A stretch of DNA of 12,346 nt from Methanobacteriaceae archaeon (GCA_030693105.1 JAUYBK010000062.1:1-12346); one strand, 5' to 3'. Counted from the first letter of the stretch, positions 1 through 6,597 are shown. Translations and numbers: made by a program. The notes: a model not told the origin generated them from the sequence alone.

Positions 1-59
<59 letters not shown>

Positions 60-78
60 GGATTAGTTTTATGTTACT

Positions 79-151
<73 letters not shown>

Positions 152-202
152 TATAAATTAATTTAACACCTTTAAAATTTAATTATAAAAATCTAATTAA
201 TA

Positions 203-213
203 TTATATAAATA
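203..213 (+). promoter_or_regulatory. candidate TATA box of the metallophosphoesterase gene
   Basis: The very AT-rich spacer after tRNA-Thr contains TTATATAAATA, a good archaeal TATA element. Transcription would start about 25 bases downstream, near 230-237, leaving a leader of about 35-40 bases that contains the GGTGAT Shine-Dalgarno at 261-266. A second TATA-like run (TTATAAAAAT) lies at 183-192, so the exact element is uncertain. Confidence 0.4.
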
Positions 214-216
214 AAT

Positions 217-251
217 TTAGGTATCTATTCCTAAGTTTTTAAGTCTAGGAA
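217..251 (+). repeat. overlapping small inverted repeats upstream of the metallophosphoesterase gene
   Basis: TTAGG (217-221) pairs with CCTAA (230-234). TTCCTA (228-233) pairs with TAGGAA (246-251). The two stems share bases 230-233 and so exclude each other. They lie between the TATA elements and the ribosome binding site, where an operator or a leader structure would sit. Both stems are short and AT-rich, so chance is a real alternative. Confidence 0.25.
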
Positions 252-271
252 GAACCTGATGGTGATCTAAA

Positions 272-1078
272 ATGGAGAGGAAAATTGTACAGATATCAGA
301 CATTCATTTTGGGGAAAAAACATTCTCTCATGACCTTAAAAATAATGTCTTAAAGCAGTTAGAAGCAGAAAATCCGGATTTAATTGTTTTTTCTGGAGAT
401 TTAACTACCAACGGATATTTGCACGAGTATGAAGATGCTTCCACTTTTTTGGACGAATTAAAATCGATAACTGATACTTACACCATTCCGGGTAACCATG
501 ATGCCCGTAACGTTGGATTAATCCATTTTGAAAGACTTATAGGGCACCGAAAGTTTATACACGTTGACAAAAGAGGAGGATTTGCAATTGTAGGATTGGA
601 TTCCTCAGAACCAGACATCAATGATGGTCAGATTGGGGCTGACCAACTGGAATGGCTGAAAACAGAACTGGACAAGATTCCCAGTGATCTGTGCAAAATC
701 GTTACTTTCCACCATCATCTTCTTCCTATACCTCAAACTGGAAGAGAAAGGAATATACTTCTAGATTCTGGCGATTTATTAAGAGTATTCTCAGATTATG
801 GCGTTGACTTTGTATTAAATGGCCATAAACACGTACCGAACGTGTGGATGATTGAAAAGATGGTCACCCTTAACTCGGGTACAGCCACCACCCGTAAATT
901 AAGGGGGAACACGCACGCTTCCTATAACCAGCTTTTGATCAACGAAGATGAAATTGTTGTGAATCTCATTAACAGCCAGACTGGTTACAAGAAGGAAATG
1001 GCAAATTATTCAGTTAAAGTGGAGAGAACTGAATATTTAATATGTTCCTACCGTCACAACTCTCCCCACAGTATTTAA
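272..1078 (+). CDS. calcineurin-type metallophosphoesterase (class III phosphodiesterase-like)
   Basis: This 268-residue soluble protein has the full metallophosphoesterase motif series for a two-metal phosphatase or phosphodiesterase. The motifs are D10-x-H12 at the N-terminus, GD at 42-43, GNHD at 74-77, a histidine run at 147-149 and GHKH at 184-187. The order and spacing resemble the CpdA/Icc-like cyclic-nucleotide phosphodiesterase family, which hydrolyses phosphodiester bonds in the cytoplasm. The natural substrate cannot be read from the sequence. There is no signal peptide or membrane segment. The ATG start is supported by GGTGAT at 261-266, five bases upstream. A T8 tract follows the stop, so it is probably a single-gene unit. 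Its position beside PhoU-type and pst genes could hint at phosphate recycling, but that is inference. Confidence 0.85.
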   Translation: MERKIVQISDIHFGEKTFSHDLKNNVLKQLEAENPDLIVFSGDLTTNGYLHEYEDASTFLDELKSITDTYTIPGNHDARNVGLIHFERLIGHRKFIHVDKRGGFAIVGLDSSEPDINDGQIGADQLEWLKTELDKIPSDLCKIVTFHHHLLPIPQTGRERNILLDSGDLLRVFSDYGVDFVLNGHKHVPNVWMIEKMVTLNSGTATTRKLRGNTHASYNQLLINEDEIVVNLINSQTGYKKEMANYSVKVERTEYLICSYRHNSPHSI

Positions 1079-1080
1079 AA

Positions 1081-1088
1081 TTTTTTTT
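1081..1088 (+). terminator. T-tract after the metallophosphoesterase gene
   Basis: Eight consecutive T residues begin two bases after the stop codon. U-tracts alone can terminate archaeal transcription, and a new TATA box follows at 1112. No clear hairpin precedes the tract. Confidence 0.45.
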
Positions 1089-1111
1089 ATACAAAGCCCT
1101 AGTATTTGAAG

Positions 1112-1119
1112 TTTATAAA
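1112..1119 (+). promoter_or_regulatory. TATA box of the membrane protein/HTH-PhoU operon
   Basis: TTTATAAA is a strong archaeal TATA element. A start site about 25-27 bases downstream falls near 1142. That gives a leader of about 24 bases to the ATG at 1166 and places the upstream TTG at 1106 outside the transcript. Confidence 0.5.
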
Positions 1120-1157
1120 ACAACTAAATCATATATTTTATAGGATACTATCAAAAA

Positions 1158-1162
1158 GTGAT
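1158..1162 (+). promoter_or_regulatory. Shine-Dalgarno GTGAT deciding the start at 1166
   Basis: GTGAT lies three bases before ATG 1166. This is the same spacing as the GGTGAT in front of pstS2, and the motif matches the GGTGAT part of the 16S complement. No comparable site precedes the longer in-frame TTG at 1106. Confidence 0.6.
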
Positions 1163-1165
1163 AAG

Positions 1166-1810
1166 ATGTCAAAGACACTGGACATACTAATGGCTGGAAT
1201 AATTTCTGGAATTGTGGCCTACACTACCTCCCAGATAGGAGTTGCGGGAACGATAATCGGCGCAGTTTTAGGTTCAATGCTATTCCAGTTAATGTCCCAC
1301 ATATTCAGCCAACCTTTAGATAGAGTTAAAACTCAAAAAGTAGAACGTAATATATTTTATGTCTTTCCCCTGATCTTAATTCTGGTCATTGAGATCATAT
1401 ACCTCTTTTACATCTTCTCACTTCAACCAGGAGATTTCTACTATTTACTGCAAACAGCTACGGGCTGGAACCTTTTTAGAACCATTGGTATAGCTCTGCT
1501 GGTTATGGGGCTATTCCCTCTTTTCGAAAGCAGTATCTCCCGCAAGTATGGGGTTATCGTTCTGGCAGTGGCAGTAGTTAAACTGTTAGGAGGATTTGTA
1601 GATTTTAATTCGGCCATAGTGGATTTATATTCCCCCCTATTTTACCAGTTTAATGAGATTTTTTCCATCATGGTGATTGTTGCTCTGGCTTATGTGGTAA
1701 TCTCCATCACTAGGGACTCCGTGACAATTATACGTGAAAAAGATGATAAAGATAATTTAGGAGAGGGCCATAAAACTAACCTAAAAGAGACCTCTGATGA
1801 TAAAGATTAA
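1166..1810 (+). CDS. polytopic membrane protein of unknown function
   Basis: I do not recognise this 214-residue protein. The N-terminal third is a Gly/Ala-rich hydrophobic stretch (about 7-46) that could form a helical hairpin. Further hydrophobic segments lie at about 64-84, 102-119, 126-143 and 165-185. A charged Lys/Asp/Glu-rich tail of about 27 residues then ends the protein. This suggests five or six membrane helices with a cytoplasmic tail. No catalytic motif or cysteine cluster is visible. The frame stays open upstream to a TTG at 1106, but the TATA box at 1112 and the GTGAT at 1158 favour ATG 1166. Only 15 bases separate its stop from the HTH-PhoU gene, so the two are probably one operon. 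A sensing or membrane partner role for the PhoU-domain protein is possible but unproven. Confidence 0.65.
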   Translation: MSKTLDILMAGIISGIVAYTTSQIGVAGTIIGAVLGSMLFQLMSHIFSQPLDRVKTQKVERNIFYVFPLILILVIEIIYLFYIFSLQPGDFYYLLQTATGWNLFRTIGIALLVMGLFPLFESSISRKYGVIVLAVAVVKLLGGFVDFNSAIVDLYSPLFYQFNEIFSIMVIVALAYVVISITRDSVTIIREKDDKDNLGEGHKTNLKETSDDKD

Positions 1811-1825
1811 CAGGGATATAAAAAA

Positions 1826-2725
1826 ATGACTAAGAGAGCTAAAAACAGCACCCTTAAAGCATTATTGGACGTAATTTTATACGAAAATCCTTCCACTCAG
1901 GACGAAATAGCAGATAAGTTGGGGTTAACCAGACGATACGTTACTAAATTATTACAGCCACTCGTCAAAAGAGGGGTGGTTAAGAGAGCGTATATACTTG
2001 ATTTAAAGAAGTTTGATGAGTTTTCTGAGATATTTCAGGAGGAACCCACCTCTCGGGAGCACGCTGGAAGTTATCTCATCAAAGAAATGTTATCCGACAT
2101 GTCCAAACACGTCTGCCAGCAACTGGAAATGTCATTTGAAGCTTTTCTCAACCATGATACTGCCCGGGCTGAAGAAGCTCTTAAACAGGATTATATAACT
2201 AACAATTTGCATGAAAAGGTTCGTTCATCGGTAGAAACCGTGGTGTCTATTAACCCTTACTCGGAATTCAGTAAAACCATCGTTTTTGGAGAAATAGCCT
2301 ATGATCTGGAGCGTATCGGTGATCATTCATGCCATATAGCTAACTTTGCTTTAAATGAGTCTTATGAAGTGGATGATGACACAATGGCTATAGTTAAGGC
2401 CATGTTTAAGACTTCACTAAAGATGTTAACCCATTCCATGAACGCCTTTACCAATGAGAAGCTGGATCTAAAAGATCAGGTCATGGACTACGAGGAAAAA
2501 CTGCACCGCCTCCAGCAGGATGCTATGAATAAAATAGCCCATCAAATGGCTGAGGATGATATTATGGACAAGGAAAGATCTACCTACTACATTTATCTTT
2601 CCCGGGTGGTTAAGGCCTTCGAAAGAATCGGGGATATATCTGTAGAGATCATCGACACTGCCGGGGAGTTTTACCGGAACATACCTCGTACCACCACTCC
2701 CGAAAGGTTTCAGGGAAGATATTAA
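1826..2725 (+). CDS. winged HTH-PhoU fusion, predicted phosphate-responsive transcription regulator
   Basis: This 299-residue protein joins a DNA-binding domain to a complete PhoU module. Residues about 8-60 form a winged helix-turn-helix (DEIADKLGLTRRYVTKLLQP is the recognition region, 26-45). Residues about 85-275 are two PhoU three-helix bundles. Each bundle keeps the E-x-x-x-D metal-binding signature: ERIGDH at 162-167 and ERIGDI at 266-271. PhoU proteins bind metal clusters and signal phosphate status through the Pst transporter. Fusion to an HTH suggests a one-component regulator that senses phosphate, or the transporter, and binds DNA directly (inference). No PhoR/PhoB pair is encoded here. 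It follows the membrane protein gene by 15 bases. The ribosome site is weak (GGGAT at 1813-1817), so translation may be coupled. The stop is immediately followed by an inverted repeat. Confidence 0.85.
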   Translation: MTKRAKNSTLKALLDVILYENPSTQDEIADKLGLTRRYVTKLLQPLVKRGVVKRAYILDLKKFDEFSEIFQEEPTSREHAGSYLIKEMLSDMSKHVCQQLEMSFEAFLNHDTARAEEALKQDYITNNLHEKVRSSVETVVSINPYSEFSKTIVFGEIAYDLERIGDHSCHIANFALNESYEVDDDTMAIVKAMFKTSLKMLTHSMNAFTNEKLDLKDQVMDYEEKLHRLQQDAMNKIAHQMAEDDIMDKERSTYYIYLSRVVKAFERIGDISVEIIDTAGEFYRNIPRTTTPERFQGRY

Positions 2726-2744
2726 AACTTTTTAAGAGTTTTAA
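2722..2744. terminator. AT-rich inverted repeat, probable bidirectional terminator
   Basis: TTAAAACT (2722-2729) and AGTTTTAA (2737-2744) form a perfect 8-bp stem around a 7-base TTTTAAG loop, starting inside the HTH-PhoU stop codon. It lies between two convergent genes, with T-rich sequence on both strands, and could end transcripts from either side. The AT-rich stem is weak. Confidence 0.45.
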
Positions 2745-2785
2745 GGCCTGTAAGTCAAATGCAGAAGAACGATTTGAAGTACAGA

Positions 2786-3595
2786 TTATAAAAAGTTAGT
2801 TTCGTTTCTAAGTTGGTAAAATTCTTCTTCTGGGAACATCTTTCGGAATGGTTCTTCATGAGTTCGTTCTTCATGAACGTGGGCAAGAATACCGGGTATT
2901 CTTCCAATAATAAACATTCCACATCCAACCCTCCAATCAAACCCTAAATCGGATAATACTGCAGCATTAGCCCCATCAATATTCATTTTGATCCTTTTTT
3001 CCTCTTCTAATAGTTTTTCCAGAGAGACTATCAGTTGGGAGTGTTCTCCGAAGCAGCCATACTTTTTTGCAAGTTCAAGGATCCGGGGAGCTCTTGGATC
3101 CTCATCATGATAGCGGTGACCAAAACCAGGAATTTTAAGGCCTCTATTTAAAAATTCAGACATTAATTCCAAGGCAACTTTATTTAGGGGCCGATTATAG
3201 GTTTGTGCTATTTCAACTCCTTCCTGTAACATTTTCATAGATTTTTCAATTGCCCCGGCATGGTTTTCTCCAAAAGCCAGTATTCCCCCTGCTAAACACG
3301 CGTTTAAAGATGAACCCGCTGATGCTATTAACCGGGCAGATTGAGTACTAGGCGGAGTTACACCATGATCACAAAAAGAAACCAGGACTGCACTTAACAT
3401 TTTCTCCTCTATTTCCGTGGGAAGATCACCCTTTAAGAGAAGATTTATCATGGCGGGGAAAGATATATTGCCAATCAGATCCTCCTGAACATGTCCCCTG
3501 GTAACCAGCCGATTGGCTTCTACCTTGGTTATAGAGGTCCTCCACTTACTGATTTTGGGGTTGAACAGGTCTTTTAGTGCATCCTGAGTTATCAT
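2786..3595 (-). CDS. short citrate-synthase-fold protein, citryl-CoA lyase type
   Basis: The 269-residue protein contains the catalytic part of the citrate synthase superfamily but is far shorter than citrate synthases (about 370-430 residues). The catalytic triad can be placed as H112 in GENHAGA, H160 in PGFGHRYH and D207 in NIDG. The GRIPG segment with R232 and the following HVHEE match the CoA/citrate-binding end. The length and the FGHRYHDEDPRA region fit the short family annotated as citryl-CoA lyase, which cleaves citryl-CoA to acetyl-CoA and oxaloacetate. The reaction in a methanogen without an oxidative citrate cycle is uncertain. It is transcribed away from pstS1, from a TATA box at 3620-3627. 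That box is so close to the ATG, which has no Shine-Dalgarno, that the mRNA is probably leaderless. Confidence 0.8.
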   Translation of the reverse strand: MITQDALKDLFNPKISKWRTSITKVEANRLVTRGHVQEDLIGNISFPAMINLLLKGDLPTEIEEKMLSAVLVSFCDHGVTPPSTQSARLIASAGSSLNACLAGGILAFGENHAGAIEKSMKMLQEGVEIAQTYNRPLNKVALELMSEFLNRGLKIPGFGHRYHDEDPRAPRILELAKKYGCFGEHSQLIVSLEKLLEEEKRIKMNIDGANAAVLSDLGFDWRVGCGMFIIGRIPGILAHVHEERTHEEPFRKMFPEEEFYQLRNETNFL

Positions 3596-3619
3596 ATTGG
3601 AATTCTAAAGGGGCTATAA

Positions 3620-3627
3620 TATTTAAA
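3620..3627 (-). promoter_or_regulatory. TATA box of the citrate-synthase-like gene (leaderless)
   Basis: On the - strand this reads TTTAAATA, the same 8-mer as the pstS1 TATA box. Its centre is about 28 bases from the ATG, so transcription should begin at or within a base or two of the start codon. The bases before the ATG (GAATTCCAAT) show no Shine-Dalgarno. Confidence 0.55.
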
Positions 3628-3653
3628 TTTAACGCTTTAAGCATAATGATGTT

Positions 3654-3797
3654 CACTAAATACGAATTAAGTACTAAAAACAGCTTCAGCACCTCCCAAT
3701 TATTTCTCATTTAGTGTCTTTATTAACACAATTAGTAACCTTTAAATAGGGTGGCAAGTTTAGTATGGGGTGAGGTGAATTAAAATGGACACTAAAT
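3654..3797. promoter_or_regulatory. three CACTAAAT repeats around the pstS1 promoter, candidate operator
   Basis: CACTAAAT occurs on the + strand at 3654-3661 and 3790-3797, and inverted (ATTTAGTG) at 3709-3716. The last two extend to a 10-bp inverted pair, ATTTAGTGTC (3709-3718) and GACACTAAAT (3788-3797), which flank the pstS1 TATA box and Shine-Dalgarno. The third overlaps codons 2-5 of pstS1. This spacing could suit a regulator bound at two sites around the promoter, and the HTH-PhoU protein would be the natural candidate. The role is inferred only from position and repetition. Confidence 0.35.
3741..3748 (+). promoter_or_regulatory. TATA box of pstS1
   Basis: TTTAAATA lies 37 bases before the ATG. 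A start about 27 bases from its centre, near 3771, places the GAGGTGA Shine-Dalgarno (3772-3778) right at the 5' end of a leader of about 14 bases. Confidence 0.55.
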
Positions 3798-4639
3798 ATA
3801 TAATCGGGATTGTAGTAGCCCTCATAATAATCGTGGGTGCCTTCTTAGTACTGGGAGGCGGTGGAAACAGTGAACAAAAAATTAGCATTGCTGGTTCCAC
3901 TTCGGTGCAACCATTAGCAGAAAAATTAGCCACAGAATACATGAAAAAAAACCCTGATGTGAAAATATCCGTTCAGGGGGGCGGGTCTTCGGTGGGTATT
4001 AAAAGCGTTCAGGACGGGACCGCCAACATCGGAACCAGTTCCAAGTCCCTGAAATCAGACGAATCAACCGGACTAACCCAATACGAAGTTGCTAAAGATG
4101 GAATAGCAGTAGTTGCAAACAAACAGAACACCGTCAGTGGATTGAGTTTAGACCAGATTAAAGGAATATTCACAGGTAACATCACCAACTGGAAAGAAGT
4201 GGGTGGATCTGATGCAAAAATCAACGTCATTATACGTGAAGATGGTTCTGGTACTAGAGATGCTTTCCAAGAAATTGTTCTAGGTAAAACTTCCAACGAT
4301 ACTAAAGTGGCCTTCGTGAAAGAAGCCATTGTGCAAAGTTCCACTGAAGCAGTGCAACAGACTGTAGCTCAGGACCCTAATGCCATAGGCTTCATCTCCT
4401 TTGCTACTGTTAAAGACGCCAAAGCTCTCAATGTCAACAACGTTGCACCATCAGAAGCTACTATAATGGACGATACCTACAAGATCCAGCGACCATTCCT
4501 CTTCTTAGTTAAAGGGGACGCCCAAGGAGCTATAAAAGCCTTCATTGACTGGGTGAACGGACCGGAAGGTCAGGCCATTATCAAAGACGATAAACTGGTA
4601 CCAGTTGGTAAAGTGGTAACTGGTAACAGCACCAAATAA
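3785..4639 (+). CDS. pstS: phosphate ABC transporter, phosphate-binding protein PstS (first copy)
   Basis: This 284-residue extracytoplasmic binding protein captures inorganic phosphate for the Pst importer. Residues 5-24 are a single hydrophobic helix followed by GGGG. There is no lipobox cysteine, so it is probably anchored by an uncleaved N-terminal helix. The ligand-binding segments are AGSTSVQP (36-43), QGGGSSVGI (64-72), IGTSSK (82-87) and REDGSGTR (151-158). These fit the short archaeal/Gram-positive PstS family rather than the longer E. coli type. The ATG is preceded by GAGGTGA with six bases between. It has its own promoter and is closed off by a strong hairpin terminator. It may therefore be expressed separately, and in larger amounts, than the transporter genes downstream. 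Confidence 0.93.
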   Translation: MDTKYIIGIVVALIIIVGAFLVLGGGGNSEQKISIAGSTSVQPLAEKLATEYMKKNPDVKISVQGGGSSVGIKSVQDGTANIGTSSKSLKSDESTGLTQYEVAKDGIAVVANKQNTVSGLSLDQIKGIFTGNITNWKEVGGSDAKINVIIREDGSGTRDAFQEIVLGKTSNDTKVAFVKEAIVQSSTEAVQQTVAQDPNAIGFISFATVKDAKALNVNNVAPSEATIMDDTYKIQRPFLFLVKGDAQGAIKAFIDWVNGPEGQAIIKDDKLVPVGKVVTGNSTK

Positions 4640-4646
4640 GAAACAA

Positions 4647-4678
4647 TGGTGGTTTAACCACCAAAATTTTCTTTTTTT
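4647..4678 (+). terminator. hairpin plus T-tract terminator between pstS1 and pstS2
   Basis: TGGTGG and CCACCA form a GC-rich 6-bp stem (4647-4652 with 4658-4663) around TTTAA, extendable to 8 bp. It is followed by AAATTTTCTTTTTTT, with T runs at 4667-4670 and 4672-4678. This looks like a bacterial intrinsic terminator, which is striking in an archaeon. It begins eight bases after the pstS1 stop. Confidence 0.75.
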
Positions 4679-4756
4679 AATGAGGATACATTTTTTTAAG
4701 TAAAAAAAAATCTTATAAAGCTCCATTAACCTCTTAAATAGCTCAGACACCTAATC

Positions 4757-4776
4757 ACTATATAATTATAAATACT
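4757..4776 (+). promoter_or_regulatory. TATA region of pstS2-pstCAB-phoU
   Basis: CTATATAATTATAAATA contains two overlapping TATA elements. Transcription from them would begin around 4790-4798, about 25-30 bases before the pstS2 ATG and upstream of its GGTGAT at 4813-4818. The adjacent TCACTATATA (4755-4764) differs by one base from TCACTAAATA at 3653-3662 in the pstS1 upstream region. Confidence 0.5.
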
Positions 4777-4821
4777 GTTAGTTGAAATTAGTTTTTAATG
4801 GTATTCTTTTATGGTGATTAA

Positions 4822-5637
4822 ATGAAGCTCAAATATGGGTTAGGAGTACTAATTATATTAATAATCATCATTGCCCTTTACGGCACTATAAACACTGAAA
4901 GCCAGTATGAAAGGATAGATATCGCTGGGTCTACTTCAGTTCAACCAGTAGCAGAAGCACTGGCTCAGGAGTATATGAAAACATATCCTAAAGTCAAGAT
5001 CAATGTGCAGGGGGGAGGTTCTGGACTGGGAATAAGGAGCGTATCCCAGGACATAATCGCCATTGGAACCAGTTCCAAAAACCTAAAAACTAATGAAAAA
5101 GGTTCTTTGCAGGAATATGTCATTGGGAAGGAAGGAATTGTAATTGCAGTAAATGTTAATAATCCGGGGGATGATTTGAGTAAAGAACAACTAAAGGACG
5201 TCTTCTCTGGAAAAATCAAAAACTGGAATGAATTGGGTGGTCCTAACGCCCCAATTGATGTTGTAGTAAGAGAAGACGGTTCAGGGACCAGGAAAGCATT
5301 TGAAGACATGGTAATGGGAAAAAATACCAAGGTGAGGAGTGATGCCATCGTGCAGACCTCCACTGAGTCCGTTAAGCTAACAGTTAAACAGGATCCCAAC
5401 GCCATTGGCTACATATCTCTGGTCCACATGAGTTCGGACGTTAAGGTCGTCAAGTTAAATGGAATTTCTCCTTCATTAGAAACCATCGTTGATGGTTCTT
5501 ACAAGTTACAAAGACCATTTATGTTCCTCACCAATGGGGAACCTAAAGGGGCTGTAAAAGAATTCATAGATTGGTGCTTAAGTCCAGAAGGACAAAAAAT
5601 CGTAGTTAAAGAAAAAGTAGTCCCTGTCACAACATAA
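4822..5637 (+). CDS. pstS: phosphate ABC transporter, phosphate-binding protein PstS (second copy)
   Basis: This is a 271-residue paralogue of the preceding PstS with the same architecture. It has a hydrophobic anchor at about 6-21, a short polar linker, then AGSTSVQP (35-42), QGGGSGLGI (63-71), IGTSSK (81-86) and REDGSGTR (150-157). Like the first copy it lacks a lipobox cysteine. Its linker is shorter and its charge pattern differs, for example GKEG where the first copy has AKDG. The two copies could differ in affinity or expression. GGTGAT three bases before the ATG supports the start. It is followed after 52 bases by pstC, and no clear promoter lies between, so it probably heads the transporter operon. 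Confidence 0.93.
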   Translation: MKLKYGLGVLIILIIIIALYGTINTESQYERIDIAGSTSVQPVAEALAQEYMKTYPKVKINVQGGGSGLGIRSVSQDIIAIGTSSKNLKTNEKGSLQEYVIGKEGIVIAVNVNNPGDDLSKEQLKDVFSGKIKNWNELGGPNAPIDVVVREDGSGTRKAFEDMVMGKNTKVRSDAIVQTSTESVKLTVKQDPNAIGYISLVHMSSDVKVVKLNGISPSLETIVDGSYKLQRPFMFLTNGEPKGAVKEFIDWCLSPEGQKIVVKEKVVPVTT

Positions 5638-5689
5638 TATAAAATTTAAAGATTTTTTATAATTCAAATGAGAAATTAGAGGTATAATA

Positions 5690-6565
5690 ATGTCTAGATG
5701 GACTGAAGAATATTTCATTGAAAAAGGTCTTTTATTAACGGCCATTTCGTCGATTATAATCATAGGCCTCATTATCATCTTCATATTCAAGGAAGGTATT
5801 CCTGCTATACAGAGTTATGGGTTCTTCAATTTCGTCTTTGGAATGAATTGGAGTCCATCGGAGGGTCAATATGGTGTATTTCCCATGATCATTGGTTCAT
5901 TGGGTATTACTCTCCTTTCACTCTTAATGGCAGTGCCATTGGGATTATTATGTGCCATATTTTTAGCAGAGGTAGCCCCTGCTCGAATGCGGAAGGTTTT
6001 AAATCCCACCCTACAAACCCTGGCAGGAATTCCTTCAGTAGTCTACGGATTTTTTGGACTGATACTTTTAGTCCCCTTCATGAGGGCCCAGTTTGGAGGT
6101 ACTGGTTTTAGCATGTTCACTGCATCAGTAATCCTCACCGTCATGATCTTACCCATTATAGTCAGCGTTTCTGAGGATGCTTTAAGATCAATCCCCCATG
6201 AATACAAGGAGGCATCTCTGGCGTTGGGAGCCACCCACTGGCAGACCATTAAAAATGTAATATTTCCGGCAGCCATACCCGGTGTAATTACCTCTGTGAT
6301 TTTGGGAATGGGCCGTGCCGTCGGAGAAACGCTGGCCATTATCATGGTTGCGGGTAATGTTGTACAGATACCTGGTTCAATTTTTGACCCCGTAAGGGCA
6401 TTGACCTCTAATATTGCAATTGAGATGGGTTATGCAACGGGTATACACTACAACGCCCTGTTTGCTACCGGCATTGTGCTCATATTCATGATCATCGTCC
6501 TACTGATAATAGCTAACTACCTCCATTACAAGAAGAAAGTCACCATTGGGGGTGGGTACTTATGA
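5690..6565 (+). CDS. pstC: phosphate ABC transporter permease PstC
   Basis: This 291-residue integral membrane subunit pairs with PstA to form the phosphate channel. A first helix (about 14-34) is followed by the external WSPSEGQYGVFPMIIGS region (54-70) typical of PstC. Five more helices carry the EAA loop EASLALGATHWQ (174-185), which contacts PstB. The conserved RAVGET (209-214) holds the Arg and Glu that are important for transport in the family. The ATG is preceded by GAGGT at 5679-5683 with six bases between. The last codons overlap, by ATGA, a short reading frame that leads towards pstA. Confidence 0.93.
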   Translation: MSRWTEEYFIEKGLLLTAISSIIIIGLIIIFIFKEGIPAIQSYGFFNFVFGMNWSPSEGQYGVFPMIIGSLGITLLSLLMAVPLGLLCAIFLAEVAPARMRKVLNPTLQTLAGIPSVVYGFFGLILLVPFMRAQFGGTGFSMFTASVILTVMILPIIVSVSEDALRSIPHEYKEASLALGATHWQTIKNVIFPAAIPGVITSVILGMGRAVGETLAIIMVAGNVVQIPGSIFDPVRALTSNIAIEMGYATGIHYNALFATGIVLIFMIIVLLIIANYLHYKKKVTIGGGYL

Positions 6566-6597
6566 AATTTACATTAAAACGCAGAAAGAGGGTCTAA
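6562..6597 (+). other. 11-codon basic mini-ORF between pstC and pstA
   Basis: ATG at 6562 overlaps the pstC stop as ATGA and opens a reading frame coding MKFTLKRRKRV before TAA at 6595-6597. It lies in the same frame as pstA, whose GTG start follows four bases later. The AGAGGGT ribosome site of pstA is inside it. It could be a coupling or leader peptide, the remains of a longer PstA N-terminus cut by a stop, or chance. Confidence 0.3.

Noticed and set aside
1106..1165. Upstream TTG extension of the membrane protein by 20 residues
   Set aside because: It has no ribosome site, it would lie upstream of the predicted TATA box, and ATG 1166 has GTGAT in front.
2755..2940. Small - strand frame overlapping the 3' end of the citrate-synthase-like gene
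   Set aside because: It is out of frame with an intact C-terminus of the real gene, has no start signal, and is likely chance in AT-rich DNA.
4505..4750. 81-codon - strand frame over the pstS1 terminator
   Set aside because: It crosses the terminator hairpin and T-tracts, the Phe/Lys-rich product mirrors AT-rich DNA, and no ribosome site is present.
4965..5405. 146-codon open frame antisense to pstS2
   Set aside because: It is a shadow of the coding strand with no promoter, ribosome site or recognisable domain.
5654..5663. TTTTTATAAT as a separate pstC promoter
   Set aside because: A start about 27 bases downstream would fall past the GAGGT ribosome site at 5679-5683, so read-through from pstS2 is more likely.
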